DNA of 41,730 nucleotides, from assembly GCA_001998905.1 (NCBI GenBank), contig MLAA01000026.1:1-41730 (forward strand). Reading direction: 5' to 3'. The position numbers and the translations under genes were made by a program. How positions within the stretch are numbered: the first letter of the stretch is position 1; each line of letters starts with the position of its first letter. The DNA comes from Rodentibacter caecimuris. Lineage in GTDB: Bacteria > Pseudomonadota > Gammaproteobacteria > Enterobacterales > Pasteurellaceae. The notes beneath the pieces were generated by a model. The model was not told the origin of the DNA. It searched no databases and saw nothing but the letters and a program-made list of their open reading frames with translations. Positions 1 through 9,261 of the stretch are shown one piece after another.

Positions 1-6
1 AAAATT

Positions 7-16
7 GACCGCACTT
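7..16 (-). repeat. DNA uptake signal sequence (USS), Haemophilus type
   Basis: GACCGCACTT is the reverse complement of the AAGTGCGGTC uptake signal used by naturally competent Pasteurellaceae. It lies just upstream of ettA. Further exact 9-mer cores are at 2958, 4731, 9167, 10658, 11520, 13456, 13887, 18626, 25488, 26451, 27837, 28046, 31527, 32646, 34114, 36888, 37713 and 41718. Confidence 0.9.
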
Positions 17-39
17 TTACATATAAAATAAGAGGTGTT

Positions 40-1710
40 ATGTCATCACAATTTGTTTATACCATGCAACGTGTCGGGAAGGTTGTCCCACCAAAACGGC
101 ATATTTTGAAAGATATTTCCTTAAGCTTTTTCCCAGGAGCAAAAATTGGGGTACTCGGTTTAAATGGGGCGGGTAAATCGACCCTGCTTCGTATTATGGC
201 AGGTATTGATAAAGAGATAGAAGGGGAAGCCCGCCCACAACCTGGGATAAAAATCGGTTATCTGCCACAAGAACCTAAACTTGAACCACAACAAACCGTG
301 CGTGAAGCGGTCGAAGAAGCTGTGGCAGAGGTTAAAAATGCGCTCACTCGTCTTAATGAAGTTTACGCTCTTTATGCCGACCCTGATGCAGATTTTGATA
401 AACTTGCCGCAGAACAAGCTGAATTAGAGGCGATCATTCAAGCGCATGATGGACATAACTTAGACAACCAACTAGAACGCGCCGCCGATGCCTTACGCTT
501 GCCTGATTGGGAAGCAAAAATTGAGCATTTATCAGGGGGAGAACGTCGCCGTGTAGCACTTTGCCGCCTATTGTTAGAAAAGCCTGATATGTTATTGTTA
601 GACGAGCCGACCAACCACTTAGATGCGGAATCAGTAGCCTGGCTAGAGCGTTTTCTTCACGATTATGAAGGCACCGTGGTGGCAATTACCCACGATCGCT
701 ACTTCTTAGATAATGTCGCAGGCTGGATCTTAGAACTGGATCGTGGAGAAGGCATTCCTTGGGAAGGTAACTACTCCTCTTGGTTAGAGCAGAAAGAAAA
801 GCGTCTTGCTCAAGAGCAAGCAACAGAATCAGCTCGCCAGAAATCTATTGAGAAAGAACTAGAATGGGTTCGCCAAAACCCAAAAGGTCGTCAAGCAAAA
901 AGCAAAGCTCGTATGGCACGTTTTGAAGAGCTTAATTCAGGCGAATATCAAAAACGTAATGAAACCAATGAACTATTTATTCCACCTGGTCCTCGATTGG
1001 GAGATAAAGTAATTGAAGTGCAAAATCTGACTAAATCCTACGGCGACCGGACCTTAATTGATAACCTCTCTTTCTCTATTCCTAAAGGAGCGATTGTGGG
1101 AATTATCGGTGCAAACGGGGCTGGAAAATCTACCTTATTCCGTATGCTTTCAGGACAAGAACAGGCGGACAGCGGTTCGATCATTTTAGGTGAAACAGTG
1201 GTCATGGCATCAGTCGATCAATTCCGAGATGCAATGGATAACAGTAAAACTGTATGGGAAGAAGTGTCCGGAGGCTTAGATATTATGCGAATCGGTAATT
1301 TTGAAATCCCAAGCCGTGCGTATGTGGGGCGTTTTAACTTCAAAGGAGTCGATCAACAAAAACGTGTTGGTGAACTCTCTGGCGGTGAGCGTGGACGTTT
1401 ACACTTAGCTAAGCTATTACAAGTGGGTGGAAACGTACTCTTACTGGATGAACCAACCAATGACCTCGATGTTGAAACCTTACGAGCATTAGAAAATGCG
1501 ATCTTAGAGTTTCCCGGCTGTGCTTTAGTGATTTCGCACGACCGCTGGTTCTTAGACCGTATAGCGACCCATATTTTAGATTACGGTGATGAAGGCAAAG
1601 TAACCTTCTATGAAGGTAACTTCTCCGACTACGAAGAATGGAAAAAGAAAACTTTTGGAGCTGAGGCCTTACAGCCACATCGAATGAAATATAAACGTAT
1701 TGCAAAATAA
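40..1710 (+). CDS. ettA: Energy-dependent translational throttle protein EttA (ABC-F ATPase)
   Basis: Cytosolic ABC-F ATPase that in E. coli binds the ribosomal E site and gates entry into elongation according to ATP/ADP level. Two ABC domains are visible. The first has Walker A GLNGAGKST at residues 40-48, signature LSGGE near 164 and Walker B LLLDEPTNHLD near 185. The second has Walker A GANGAGKST near 357, signature ELSGGERGR near 444 and LLLDEPTNDLD near 466. The linker between them is rich in Lys/Arg/Glu (about residues 250-310), as expected of the tRNA-interaction motif. Length is 556 aa against 555 in E. coli. The start has an AAGAGGTG ribosome site 5 bases upstream. A strong terminator follows the stop, so it appears to be the last gene of its transcript; its promoter may lie before the window. 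Confidence 0.96.
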   Translation: MSSQFVYTMQRVGKVVPPKRHILKDISLSFFPGAKIGVLGLNGAGKSTLLRIMAGIDKEIEGEARPQPGIKIGYLPQEPKLEPQQTVREAVEEAVAEVKNALTRLNEVYALYADPDADFDKLAAEQAELEAIIQAHDGHNLDNQLERAADALRLPDWEAKIEHLSGGERRRVALCRLLLEKPDMLLLDEPTNHLDAESVAWLERFLHDYEGTVVAITHDRYFLDNVAGWILELDRGEGIPWEGNYSSWLEQKEKRLAQEQATESARQKSIEKELEWVRQNPKGRQAKSKARMARFEELNSGEYQKRNETNELFIPPGPRLGDKVIEVQNLTKSYGDRTLIDNLSFSIPKGAIVGIIGANGAGKSTLFRMLSGQEQADSGSIILGETVVMASVDQFRDAMDNSKTVWEEVSGGLDIMRIGNFEIPSRAYVGRFNFKGVDQQKRVGELSGGERGRLHLAKLLQVGGNVLLLDEPTNDLDVETLRALENAILEFPGCALVISHDRWFLDRIATHILDYGDEGKVTFYEGNFSDYEEWKKKTFGAEALQPHRMKYKRIAK

Positions 1711-1718
1711 TTTTCATT

Positions 1719-1745
1719 GCTTGGTGGAAAAACCACCAAGCTTTT
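1719..1745 (+). terminator. Rho-independent terminator of ettA
   Basis: Perfect 9-bp stem GCTTGGTGG / CCACCAAGC (1719-1727, 1733-1741) with an AAAAA loop and a TTTT tail. It starts 8 bases after the ettA stop. It also argues against a methyltransferase start at 1717, which would fall at the edge of this hairpin. Confidence 0.92.
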
Positions 1746-1764
1746 GACTCATACGGAAAAAATT

Positions 1765-2568
1765 ATGAAGCATATTAATAGACCTACGCCTTTTGTTCTT
1801 AGTGCGACTAATTTTGGTACACTTATCGTTAATCATCTTGATCGCCGAACCAACCTTGCCGGACAGACTTACGGTGTTGGTTATCAATTTTTATCTACCG
1901 GTTCTTTCGATCCTCAAGAAATTCAAAATGTGCTAACACTATTAAATTTGCGTCGCCAATATTTTGGAGATAATGTGGTGGCTTTAGATTGTGGTGCAAA
2001 TATTGGCGCTCATACGATTCCTTGGAGCATAGAAATGACTGGATGGGGAGAGGTTATTGCCATTGAAGCGCAAGAACGTCTTTATTATGCACTCGCAGGT
2101 AATATTGCTCTAAATAACTGTTTTAATGCAAAAGCGATTTATTCTGCCATAGGTAATCCTACCAGTCAGCCAATGATAGATGTTCCTATTGTTGATTACA
2201 ATACCCCATCTTCCTTTGGTAGCTTAGAGCTACGTCAAAATGCGCAAAATGAGTTTATCGGTCAATCTATCGATTATCAAAAAACACAAAAGGTTCCTCT
2301 TATCTCTATTGATTCACTGCAACTTAACCGACTAGATTTTCTAAAAATTGATGTAGAAGGAATGGAATTAGAAGCACTAAATGGTGGGCTCAATACTATC
2401 CGACGATATTTGCCTATTATGTCAGTTGAAATTTTAAAATCTGGACATCAAGATATTGTCAATCTTCTTTCGCCACTGGGCTATCAATTTTTTCCTATGG
2501 ATATTAATATATTAGCCATTCACTGTAATGATCCAATATTACAACATATTTCCTCCTCATCCCAATAA
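1765..2568 (+). CDS. FkbM-family SAM-dependent methyltransferase
   Basis: Probable O-methyltransferase of the FkbM (Methyltransf_21) family; such enzymes often act on sugars, polysaccharides or secondary metabolites. The substrate cannot be read from the sequence. A SAM-binding glycine motif, LDCGANIGAHT, lies at about residues 74-84, followed by the acidic VIAIEAQ strand. The family's C-terminal block FLKIDVEGMELEAL is near residue 195. I start it at ATG 1765 (267 aa) and not at 1717, because the earlier start sits in the ettA terminator. No strong ribosome site is visible at 1765. It stands alone: no glycosyltransferase or polyketide genes adjoin it, and it has no USS core. The family call is firm, the role unknown. 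Confidence 0.82.
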   Translation: MKHINRPTPFVLSATNFGTLIVNHLDRRTNLAGQTYGVGYQFLSTGSFDPQEIQNVLTLLNLRRQYFGDNVVALDCGANIGAHTIPWSIEMTGWGEVIAIEAQERLYYALAGNIALNNCFNAKAIYSAIGNPTSQPMIDVPIVDYNTPSSFGSLELRQNAQNEFIGQSIDYQKTQKVPLISIDSLQLNRLDFLKIDVEGMELEALNGGLNTIRRYLPIMSVEILKSGHQDIVNLLSPLGYQFFPMDINILAIHCNDPILQHISSSSQ

Positions 2569-2636
2569 AAAATATTTTGCTAGAAGGAATTTAAATTTCA
2601 AAAGGGATATAACTTCTATATAATGACATTTAACTT

Positions 2637-2660
2637 TGAGTAGCGCTATATAGCTACTCA
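2637..2660 (+). terminator. Hairpin between the FkbM gene and the SirB2-family gene
   Basis: Perfect 8-bp inverted repeat TGAGTAGC / GCTACTCA with an 8-base loop, followed by TTATTTGTTT. It could terminate the FkbM transcript. The tail is not a clean U-run, so it may instead be a leader hairpin of the next gene, whose start is only 22 bases on. Confidence 0.45.
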
Positions 2661-2682
2661 TTATTTGTTTATTGGAGTGAAA

Positions 2683-3024
2683 ATGTTAATTAAATTGCAT
2701 GTTATCTTTGCATTTTTGAGTTTTAGCCTATTGTTTATTCGTGGTGGAATGCAATGCTTAGGAAAAAACTGGCGAAATATAAAAATATTAAAAATGTTAC
2801 CGCATTTGAGTGATACGTTACTATTAGGAACAGGATTTTACTTGTTATATCTTTGGAACTTTAATATCTCTCTTTGGCTTCTAGGAAAATTTATTTTGTT
2901 GGCGATATATATTATTTTCTCAATAAAATTCTTTAGCCGAAAACAACTCAAAAATCGACCGCACTTCTTCATTCTTGCCTTATTAAGTTTTATTGGTTCA
3001 ATTCTCTTAGGCTATTTTCATTAA
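2683..3024 (+). CDS. SirB2-family inner-membrane protein
   Basis: Small integral membrane protein (113 aa) of the SirB2/YchQ family. No biochemical function is established for the family; the name comes from an effect on invasion gene expression in Salmonella. Four hydrophobic segments are visible, roughly residues 3-20, 44-60, 65-83 and 95-112. Family hallmarks are the N-terminal LIKLHVIFAFLSFSLLF, the LPHLSDTLLLGTGF block and the WLLGKFILLAIYI segment. The start at ATG 2683 is preferred over an upstream TTG at 2665 because GGAG lies 6 bases ahead of it. A USS core lies inside the gene at 2958. It converges with yciH. Confidence 0.78.
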   Translation: MLIKLHVIFAFLSFSLLFIRGGMQCLGKNWRNIKILKMLPHLSDTLLLGTGFYLLYLWNFNISLWLLGKFILLAIYIIFSIKFFSRKQLKNRPHFFILALLSFIGSILLGYFH

Positions 3025-3067
3025 ACTATAAAAGAGTACTACGACTCGTTATTTTATTGCTAATTAA

Positions 3068-3093
3068 AAACCACCTTCTATAAAGGTGGTTTT
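3068..3093. terminator. Bidirectional terminator between the SirB2-family gene and yciH
   Basis: 10-bp stem AAACCACCTT / AAGGTGGTTT with loop CTATA, flanked by A-runs on the left and T-runs on the right, so it can serve both converging genes. Confidence 0.85.
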
Positions 3094-3103
3094 ACTTAGC
3101 CAG

Positions 3104-3424
3104 CTAACCGCCAGATAATTTCACAATAAAGTTCTTTTGCTCTAAAATTTGTTTCAATAAATCACGCTTTTCACCTTGAATCTCAATATTCCCTTCTTTA
3201 ATTGAACCACCACAGCCACAGCGTTTTTTTAACTCTGCGGCCAGTTTTTTAAGTTCATCATCGGGAAGATCTAACCCTGTAATCACAGAAACAGCAGAGC
3301 CTTTTCTGCCGCTTGTTTGTTTTTGAATACGAACAATGCCATCACCTTTAACACGCAATGACTTCGTTTTTTCTTCTTTAATACGTCCACATTCTGTGGA
3401 ATACACTAAAACAGAGTCTGACAT
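3104..3424 (-). CDS. yciH: YciH, SUI1/eIF1-family translation factor
   Basis: Homologue of eukaryotic initiation factor eIF1/SUI1. In E. coli YciH is a non-essential factor that can influence initiation fidelity. The protein is 106 aa (E. coli 108). The SUI1 core is visible: basic segment VRIQKQTSGRKG near residues 31-42, VSVITGLDL, then LKKRCGCGGSIKEGNIEIQG at about 65-85 and the C-terminal VKLSGG. It starts 2 bases after the pyrF stop, so it is co-transcribed and probably translationally coupled to pyrF, as in enterics. Confidence 0.93.
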   Translation of the reverse strand: MSDSVLVYSTECGRIKEEKTKSLRVKGDGIVRIQKQTSGRKGSAVSVITGLDLPDDELKKLAAELKKRCGCGGSIKEGNIEIQGEKRDLLKQILEQKNFIVKLSGG

Positions 3425-3426
3425 AA

Positions 3427-4122
3427 TTATTGAGAAATCGATGCATTAATAGAGCACAGCATTTCTGCTGGATTTTCAGCTTGTGTAATTGGACGGCCAA
3501 TAACCAAATAATCAGAACCCGATTGAATTGCCGCTGCTGGTGTCATTACACGACGCTGATCACCAAAATCAGCACCAATTGGACGAATACCTGGTGTAAT
3601 CAACTTGAAATCAGGTGTACAGCTATTACGTAAAATTTCTACTTCTTGTGGAGAACAAACTACACCATCTAACCCCGCCCGTTGCGTTAAATGAGCAAGG
3701 CGTAATACTTGTTCCATTGGTGAAGCATTAATACCAATTTGAAGCAAATCCAAATCTTCCATACTGGTCAAAACGGTAACAGCAATTAAAAGTGGTGCAT
3801 CTTTACCATAAGGTTCAAGAATCTTTTTTGCTTCTTCCATCATTTTTAAACCGCCACTAGCATGAACATCTACCATCCATACGCCTAAATCTGCGGCAGA
3901 ACGTACCGCTCTTGCTACCGTATTTGGAATATCATGAAATTTTAAATCAAGGAAAACATCAAAATCGCGCTGATGAAGTTGTTTAACGAAATTTGTTCCT
4001 AATGTAGTAAACATTTCTTTACCAACTTTCAAACGGCATAAACTCGGATCAATTTGATCAACTAGAGACAAAGCCTCAGCTTCTGTTTCATAATCTAATG
4101 CAACAATAATTTTACTTGCCAT
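3427..4122 (-). CDS. pyrF: Orotidine 5'-phosphate decarboxylase
   Basis: Last step of UMP synthesis: decarboxylates OMP to UMP. Cytosolic TIM barrel of 231 aa, a usual length for Pasteurellaceae. The catalytic cluster [11 protein letters not shown] is at residues 58-68 (Asp59, Lys61, Asp64) and the phosphate-binding end shows TPGIRP and [20 protein letters not shown] precedes the ATG. It lies downstream of lapAB and upstream of yciH, the same order as in E. coli. Confidence 0.96.
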   Translation of the reverse strand: MASKIIVALDYETEAEALSLVDQIDPSLCRLKVGKEMFTTLGTNFVKQLHQRDFDVFLDLKFHDIPNTVARAVRSAADLGVWMVDVHASGGLKMMEEAKKILEPYGKDAPLLIAVTVLTSMEDLDLLQIGINASPMEQVLRLAHLTQRAGLDGVVCSPQEVEILRNSCTPDFKLITPGIRPIGADFGDQRRVMTPAAAIQSGSDYLVIGRPITQAENPAEMLCSINASISQ

Positions 4123-4150
4123 TTATATTCTCCAACCTATTTATTTAAAT

Positions 4151-5341
4151 TTAATTATACTCAATTCCACTTAGCGGCTTAATCGTTTCCCATTGTCGAC
4201 AAGACGGGCAATTCCATAATAAATTATGAAGTTGATAGCCACAATTTTCACAACGGTAGCTGAAGTTTTGCTTAATTCGATTTCCCACCATTTTATGCAA
4301 TAAAATCAAACTTTCTTTTCCTCTCCCGTCTTCTGCATCATCAATTTGATACTGAATAAAACGATAAAAAATCAATGTACTAGGATGATGGGTAAGCTGC
4401 TGATAAAGTTTTGACTGAGCTGCAGATTTACCGTCTTTCTGCTCAATTAAATCTACCAATGCTAGACCAACCTCATTATTATTTGTCATTTGACTAGCCT
4501 TTATGAGAAAAAGCTCAAAATTATCACGTTGTAAAACTTCTTCATAACAAGCATTGAGTAAGTTCAAAGTTTCACCGATATAATCTGCATTTTGGTTAAG
4601 GACATTTTCTAGAATAGGTATTGCTTGCTGATAGTTACCTTCCAGCATTTCTAGCTGTGCTAACGAAATAGAAGCTCTTACACAATAGGGGAAAACAGCC
4701 AATGCCTTTTTAAAAAATTGTCTTTTTTCAACCGCACTTTCAATATCTAAGCTATCGGCATACTCACAATAATAATGGGCTAATTCAATATTATTCTCTT
4801 TCGGTGTTAATTTAGCTAATTTTTCAGCAATATTAATAGCCTTTTTCCATTCTTTTGTTTTTTGGTAAATAACTGTTAGTTGCTGTAATGCATTTTCGGC
4901 AAATTCCAGCTCATCAACTAAAGTAATATAGAGATTCTCGGCACGATCATAAAATCCCACCGTCATAAAATCTTTCGCTAGCTGTTGACGTGCAAGTAAT
5001 TTTTGTTCAAAGGAATAATTAGGGCTTCGGTCGATAGCTTGGTGAATACGTAGTGCGCGATCGACTTCACCTCTTGAACGAAAAAGGTTACCTAGCGTTA
5101 ATTCAGCTTCAAATTGAGAATGACTTTCTATTTTATTTTCAAGTTCTTGTTTTTGTAAAATATTTAAGAACAAATCAACCGCTTTCTCAGTTTGATTGGA
5201 TAGTAGTAGGTTTACACCAGCAATATAATCTTGAGAAAGTTTATTACTTATATCTTCCTGATCTTTTTTTGCACTACGTTGCCCCATATACCAGCCATAA
5301 GCGGCAGCAATAGGCAAAAGCAGAAAGAGTAATTCAAGCAT
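4151..5341 (-). CDS. lapB: Lipopolysaccharide assembly protein LapB (YciM)
   Basis: Inner-membrane TPR protein that controls LPS synthesis; in E. coli it partners FtsH in LpxC proteolysis. It is 396 aa (E. coli 389). An N-terminal membrane anchor spans about residues 3-18, followed by tetratricopeptide helices through about 340. A rubredoxin-type zinc site closes the protein with Cys364/Cys367 (CENCGY) and Cys378/Cys381 (CPSC). The start codon overlaps the lapA stop by one base (TAATG), implying translational coupling. It contains a USS core at 4731. Confidence 0.94.
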   Translation of the reverse strand: MLELLFLLLPIAAAYGWYMGQRSAKKDQEDISNKLSQDYIAGVNLLLSNQTEKAVDLFLNILQKQELENKIESHSQFEAELTLGNLFRSRGEVDRALRIHQAIDRSPNYSFEQKLLARQQLAKDFMTVGFYDRAENLYITLVDELEFAENALQQLTVIYQKTKEWKKAINIAEKLAKLTPKENNIELAHYYCEYADSLDIESAVEKRQFFKKALAVFPYCVRASISLAQLEMLEGNYQQAIPILENVLNQNADYIGETLNLLNACYEEVLQRDNFELFLIKASQMTNNNEVGLALVDLIEQKDGKSAAQSKLYQQLTHHPSTLIFYRFIQYQIDDAEDGRGKESLILLHKMVGNRIKQNFSYRCENCGYQLHNLLWNCPSCRQWETIKPLSGIEYN

Positions 5342-5637
5342 TATGACTGTGCCTTATTCCGAACAGCAGTCAATTCACTGATTTGTAATGTTTGGCGTTT
5401 TACTTGGCGAGCTAAAGAAATATTTTTTAGTTTCAATTTTAAATAGAAAAATCCGGTAATCAGCCAGCTTAAAATTAGTCCAAAACCGAATAGAATCGCA
5501 ACTAGAGTAGAAAGTTGAATCTCACTTTGAGCTAAAATATAGTTAAAAGTAATAATTTGATCGTTATTTGCTCCAATAGTAATTGCAACCAATACAATTG
5601 CCAAAATAATAACAAAAGTTAAAATATACTTAATCAT
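5341..5637 (-). CDS. lapA: Lipopolysaccharide assembly protein LapA (YciS)
   Basis: Small inner-membrane partner of LapB (98 aa; E. coli 102). Two transmembrane segments are seen at about residues 3-22 and 43-66, with the family's GANNDQIITFNY between them, and a basic cytoplasmic tail with coiled-coil character (LARQVKRQTLQISELTAV). AGGAG lies just upstream of the ATG. First gene of the lapA-lapB-pyrF-yciH run. Confidence 0.92.
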   Translation of the reverse strand: MIKYILTFVIILAIVLVAITIGANNDQIITFNYILAQSEIQLSTLVAILFGFGLILSWLITGFFYLKLKLKNISLARQVKRQTLQISELTAVRNKAQS

Positions 5638-5730
5638 ATCTTTCTCCTAAAACAGAATTGAGATCATTATGCCAAAATCTCCAATAAAAAACGACACTTA
5701 ATGTGCCGCTATTATAATAAATAAAAGAGA

Positions 5731-6012
5731 CTAAGCATTATCAACACGCTCTTTTAATTCTTTACCAGCCTTAAAATGCGGGACGCATTTCGCCTCTAAT
5801 TTAACTGGTTCCCCCGTTTTAGGGTTACGTCCTATTCTTGGCTGGCGATAATGTAAAGAAAAGCTACCGAAACCTCGAACCTCGACCCGTTCCGCATTTT
5901 CTAATGATTGGCAAATTTGCTCTAGAATATCTTTTACAATATTATCAATTTGCTTTATTGATAAAGATGGATATTTCACTGCAATATTTTCAATAAGTTC
6001 AGATTTCGTCAT
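5731..6012 (-). CDS. ihfB: Integration host factor subunit beta
   Basis: DNA-bending subunit that pairs with IhfA (not in this window). HU/IHF fold of 93 aa. The DNA-intercalating arm is clear: [11 protein letters not shown], then [13 protein letters not shown], then [16 protein letters not shown]. Two ATG codons occur in tandem at 6015 and 6012. I use the second because AAGGAG is then 7 bases away and the protein begins MTKSELIE as in relatives. The gene follows rpsA as in E. coli. IHF is relevant to the type I-F CRISPR leader further on, which has an IHF-like site. Confidence 0.95.
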   Translation of the reverse strand: MTKSELIENIAVKYPSLSIKQIDNIVKDILEQICQSLENAERVEVRGFGSFSLHYRQPRIGRNPKTGEPVKLEAKCVPHFKAGKELKERVDNA

Positions 6013-6087
6013 CATTTTGCTCCTTTACATCGAGACTATAAAATAAATAACCAGCATTACCTGCTACTTAAAACAATATTTAGTAAA

Positions 6088-6118
6088 AATATTAATAGGC
6101 TGGGAGAACCAGCCTATT
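6088..6118 (-). terminator. Rho-independent terminator of rpsA
   Basis: Perfect 10-bp stem AATAGGCTGG / CCAGCCTATT (6094-6103, 6109-6118) with a 5-base loop. On the minus strand it is followed by AATATTTTT. It lies 13 bases past the rpsA stop, so ihfB probably has its own promoter or receives only read-through. Confidence 0.85.
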
Positions 6119-6131
6119 TTCAGGAAATAAA

Positions 6132-7778
6132 TTATTCCCCTTTAGCAGCTTTAAATGCCTCTGCCATTGCATTTGGAATAACAATATCTTCTTGCTTATT
6201 GACATTTGCAACAGCCGCAGCTTCTTCAGCCTGATCTTTAGCACGAACAGATAAATGAACAATACGAGCTTTACGATCAACACCAGTGTATTTTGCTTCG
6301 ATAACATCACCGGCAGCAACTTCATCTGTTAAATCAGCTGAACGAATATAACCTTCAACTCCACCTGTTAATTCAACTTTAGCACCTTTTGCATCAGCTT
6401 CAACGACAGTAGCAGAAACTACGGCACCTTTTTTGTTAATTGCAACAAAGTTGTTAAAAGGATCTTCTTCAAGTTGCTTGATACCTAAAGAAATACGCTC
6501 TTTCACAGCATCAACAGCTAATACCACTGCAGATACTTCATCGCCTTTCTTGTATTGACGAACAGCTTCTTCACCCTGAACGTTCCAAGAAATATCTGAT
6601 AAATGTACTAAACCGTCAATACCACCGTCTAAGCCGATAAAGATACCAAAATCAGTGATAGATTTAATTTTACCTGTTACTTTATCACCTTTGTTATAAG
6701 TCTCAGCGAATTGAGTCCAAGGATTTGGTTTACATTGTTTTAAACCTAAAGAAATACGACGACGTTCTTCGTCAATTTCCAATACCATCACTTCAACAAC
6801 ATCACCTAAGCTTACCACTTTAGATGGATGAATGTTTTTATTAGTCCAATCCATTTCAGATACATGAACTAAGCCTTCAACACCCTCTAAAATTTCAACA
6901 AAACAGCCGTAGTCTGTTAAGTTAGTAACTTTACCGGTTAGTTTACTGTTTACTGGGTGGTTTTCAGCAATTGCAACCCATGGATCTTGACCTAATTGTT
7001 TCAAACCTAAAGAAACACGAGTACGATCTTTATCAAATTTCAATACTTTAACAGTAACTTCATCACCAACATTCACGATTTCACTTGGATGTTTAACACG
7101 TTTCCAAGCCATATCGGTAATGTGTAATAAACCGTCAACACCACCTAAATCGACGAACGCACCGTAGTCAGTTAAGTTTTTAACAATACCTTTAACTTCT
7201 GAACCCTCAGCTAAGTTCTCAAGGATTTGCTCACGTTCTTGGCTATTTTCAGATTCAATAACTGCACGGCGGGAAACAACTACATTGTTACGTTTTTGAT
7301 CAAGTTTAATAACTTTAAACTCTAATTCTTTACCTAATAGGTGATCAGCTTCACGCGCAGGACGAGTATCAACTAATGAACCAGGTAGGAAAGCTCTCAC
7401 GCCGTTTAACTCAACTGTAAAACCGCCTTTCACCTTGCCATTGATTAAACCGATAACGGTAGCTTTTTCTTCATAGGCTTTTTCTAATTCAATCCAAGAC
7501 TCGTGACGAACCGCTTTTTCGCGAGAAAGCTTAGTTTCCCCAAAGCCGTCTTCTACAGCATCTAAAGCGACATTAACCACATCACCCACTTGAACTTCCA
7601 ATTCACCTTGCGTATTTAAAAATTCCGCAACAGGAATTGCCGACTCGGATTTTAAACCGGCATCAACAAGTACAAAGCCTTTTTGGATAGCAACAACAGT
7701 ACCGCTAACGATTGAACCTTGACGAGTTTCAAGGCCTTTTAATGATTCTTCAAATAGTTGAGCAAAAGATTCTGACAT
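6132..7778 (-). CDS. rpsA: 30S ribosomal protein S1
   Basis: mRNA-binding S1 protein needed for translation of structured or weakly Shine-Dalgarno mRNAs. It is 548 aa (E. coli 557). Six S1 (OB-fold) repeats can be followed: the first two, ribosome-binding, cover about residues 1-170. The four RNA-binding repeats show the recurring pattern [42 protein letters not shown] and the terminal [10 protein letters not shown], each followed by RISLGLKQ-type ends. The ribosome site before the ATG is only AGAAG, as expected for this autoregulated gene. cmk lies directly upstream. Confidence 0.97.
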   Translation of the reverse strand: MSESFAQLFEESLKGLETRQGSIVSGTVVAIQKGFVLVDAGLKSESAIPVAEFLNTQGELEVQVGDVVNVALDAVEDGFGETKLSREKAVRHESWIELEKAYEEKATVIGLINGKVKGGFTVELNGVRAFLPGSLVDTRPAREADHLLGKELEFKVIKLDQKRNNVVVSRRAVIESENSQEREQILENLAEGSEVKGIVKNLTDYGAFVDLGGVDGLLHITDMAWKRVKHPSEIVNVGDEVTVKVLKFDKDRTRVSLGLKQLGQDPWVAIAENHPVNSKLTGKVTNLTDYGCFVEILEGVEGLVHVSEMDWTNKNIHPSKVVSLGDVVEVMVLEIDEERRRISLGLKQCKPNPWTQFAETYNKGDKVTGKIKSITDFGIFIGLDGGIDGLVHLSDISWNVQGEEAVRQYKKGDEVSAVVLAVDAVKERISLGIKQLEEDPFNNFVAINKKGAVVSATVVEADAKGAKVELTGGVEGYIRSADLTDEVAAGDVIEAKYTGVDRKARIVHLSVRAKDQAEEAAAVANVNKQEDIVIPNAMAEAFKAAKGE

Positions 7779-7872
7779 AATTAATCTTCTATAAATTTAA
7801 GTTAGTAACATCCCATTCATTCCATTGAATGTGGGGTTGAAATAAATATTTATTCAATCCTTGAATAAACGG
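7779..7872 (-). promoter_or_regulatory. Structured rpsA leader, candidate S1 autoregulatory region
   Basis: The 94 bases between cmk and rpsA fold, on the minus strand, into adjacent hairpins. One at 7812-7835 pairs CCCA and CATTC with GAATG and TGGG around an AATG loop (AA bulge). One at 7837-7857 pairs TTGAATAAAT with ATTTATTTCAA (one bulge). One at 7852-7866 pairs ATTCAA with TTGAAT and competes with the second. The start site has only a weak AGAAG. In E. coli S1 represses its own mRNA through a hairpin-rich leader lacking a canonical Shine-Dalgarno; I infer the same here. Confidence 0.6.
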
Positions 7873-8556
7873 TTAAATTTTAACGCTTTGCCGAATGAAC
7901 GTAAGAGCTTGAGTGATGACTTCATCAATACTCAAATTTGTACTATCTAATAGCAACGCATCTTCGGCAGGTTTTAAGGGCGCAACTTCACGATTTCTAT
8001 CACGAAAATCACGCTCTTTTATCTCGGCTAAAATCTGCGCAAAGTTACCACTAATTCCTTTACTTTGCAACTGTTTATAGCGTCTTTTTGCTCGCTCTTC
8101 CGCACTTGCATCTAAAAATAATTTAACTTGTGCTAGTGGGAAAACAACAGTTCCCATATCTCTTCCATCAGCAATTAGTCCGTCGTACTTAGAAAAATCC
8201 TGTTGAAGTTGCAATAAGGCTGATCTGACCTGTGGAAATACCGCTATTTTAGAGGCAACTTGTGCAACTTCTTGCGTACGGATTTGTCTGCTTACATCTT
8301 CACCATCAAGCAAAATATTAACTTCACCGTTTTTTGGTACAAATTGAATATCTAATCTTCTAGCTAACTCAGACAGAGCAAATTCGTCGTTTAAATCGAC
8401 TGCACCTATTTCTTGCATTTTTAAGGCTGCTAATGCTGTTACCCGATAAATAGCTCCGCTATCTAATAATGCAAAACCTAATTTTTCGGACAACGCATAA
8501 CAAAGCGTTCCTTTTCCTGCTCCACTAGGGCCATCGACTGTAATCACTATTCCCAT
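7873..8556 (-). CDS. cmk: Cytidylate kinase
   Basis: Phosphorylates CMP and dCMP with ATP. It is 227 aa, the usual bacterial length. P-loop GPSGAGKGT is at residues 9-17, the substrate region shows LLDSGAIYR at about 30-38, and [13 protein letters not shown] near 127-139 is the CMP-binding DGRDxG motif. The LID shows RAKRRYKQL and RDFRDRNRE. cmk-rpsA is a conserved pair. It lies 15 bases after mtnN, likely one operon. Confidence 0.96.
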   Translation of the reverse strand: MGIVITVDGPSGAGKGTLCYALSEKLGFALLDSGAIYRVTALAALKMQEIGAVDLNDEFALSELARRLDIQFVPKNGEVNILLDGEDVSRQIRTQEVAQVASKIAVFPQVRSALLQLQQDFSKYDGLIADGRDMGTVVFPLAQVKLFLDASAEERAKRRYKQLQSKGISGNFAQILAEIKERDFRDRNREVAPLKPAEDALLLDSTNLSIDEVITQALTFIRQSVKI

Positions 8557-8571
8557 TTATACTACCTAAAA

Positions 8572-9261
8572 TTATAAGTGTTTCAACATGCTCAATACTA
8601 ATTCGGAAGATTTCTGTGCCGCTAAAGGTAAAAATTCATCAAAAGAAATACTTGCCTCTCCGTCTCCTGCATCAGAAACCGCTCTTACAACAACAAAAGG
8701 TGTCTTAAACGCATAACAGATCTGTGCAATTGCTGCAGCTTCCATTTCAACAGCAATCACTGTAGGAAAATGTCTTTTAATTTGTGATAATTTTTCGGCA
8801 CTGTTAATAAAACTATCTCCCGAACAAATTAAACCTCGTCTTACTGGTAAAGCTAATTCTAAAGCCATTTTTTCTGCCAATTCAACTAATTTTGTATCAC
8901 TCACAAATGCTGCCGGATTAGCTGGTAATTGTCCAATTTCATAGCCAAATGCCGTTACATCCACATCATGGTAACGAATCTCATCAGAGATAATAATATC
9001 TCCGACTTGTAATCCCTTAGAAATTCCCCCTGCAGAACCAGTATTTATCACGATATCCGGCTGACATAAATGGAGCAATGCAGTCGTTCCTAATGCAGCA
9101 GCAACTTTACCGATTCCAGACTGTAATAATGCAACTTGCTTGCCTTGAATTTCTCCCTCAACAATGACCGCACTTGCGACCCGAATCTCTCTTTTGTTTT
9201 GCAATAATCGCAGCAAAATTTCCACTTCCTGCGCCATTGCGCCAACAATTCCGATTTTCAT
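8572..9261 (-). CDS. mtnN: 5'-methylthioadenosine/S-adenosylhomocysteine nucleosidase
   Basis: Cleaves MTA and SAH, recycling methylation and polyamine by-products and feeding AI-2 synthesis. It is 229 aa (E. coli 232). Catalytic Glu12 lies in [10 protein letters not shown]. The substrate-binding [10 protein letters not shown] is near residue 172 and SDAGDGEAS, with the catalytic Asp, near 195. It begins directly after the stop of the upstream thiol oxidoreductase gene (no gap), so the two are co-transcribed. A USS core lies inside at 9167. Confidence 0.95.
   Translation of the reverse strand: MKIGIVGAMAQEVEILLRLLQNKREIRVASAVIVEGEIQGKQVALLQSGIGKVAAALGTTALLHLCQPDIVINTGSAGGISKGLQVGDIIISDEIRYHDVDVTAFGYEIGQLPANPAAFVSDTKLVELAEKMALELALPVRRGLICSGDSFINSAEKLSQIKRHFPTVIAVEMEAAAIAQICYAFKTPFVVVRAVSDAGDGEASISFDEFLPLAAQKSSELVLSMLKHL

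Noticed and set aside
1717-1764. N-terminal extension of the FkbM methyltransferase
   Set aside because: It starts in the ettA terminator hairpin and has no ribosome site; ATG 1765 fits the family better.
3430-3633. Plus-strand open frames inside pyrF and other housekeeping genes
   Set aside because: They lie opposite well-recognised genes, lack ribosome sites and show no family motifs.
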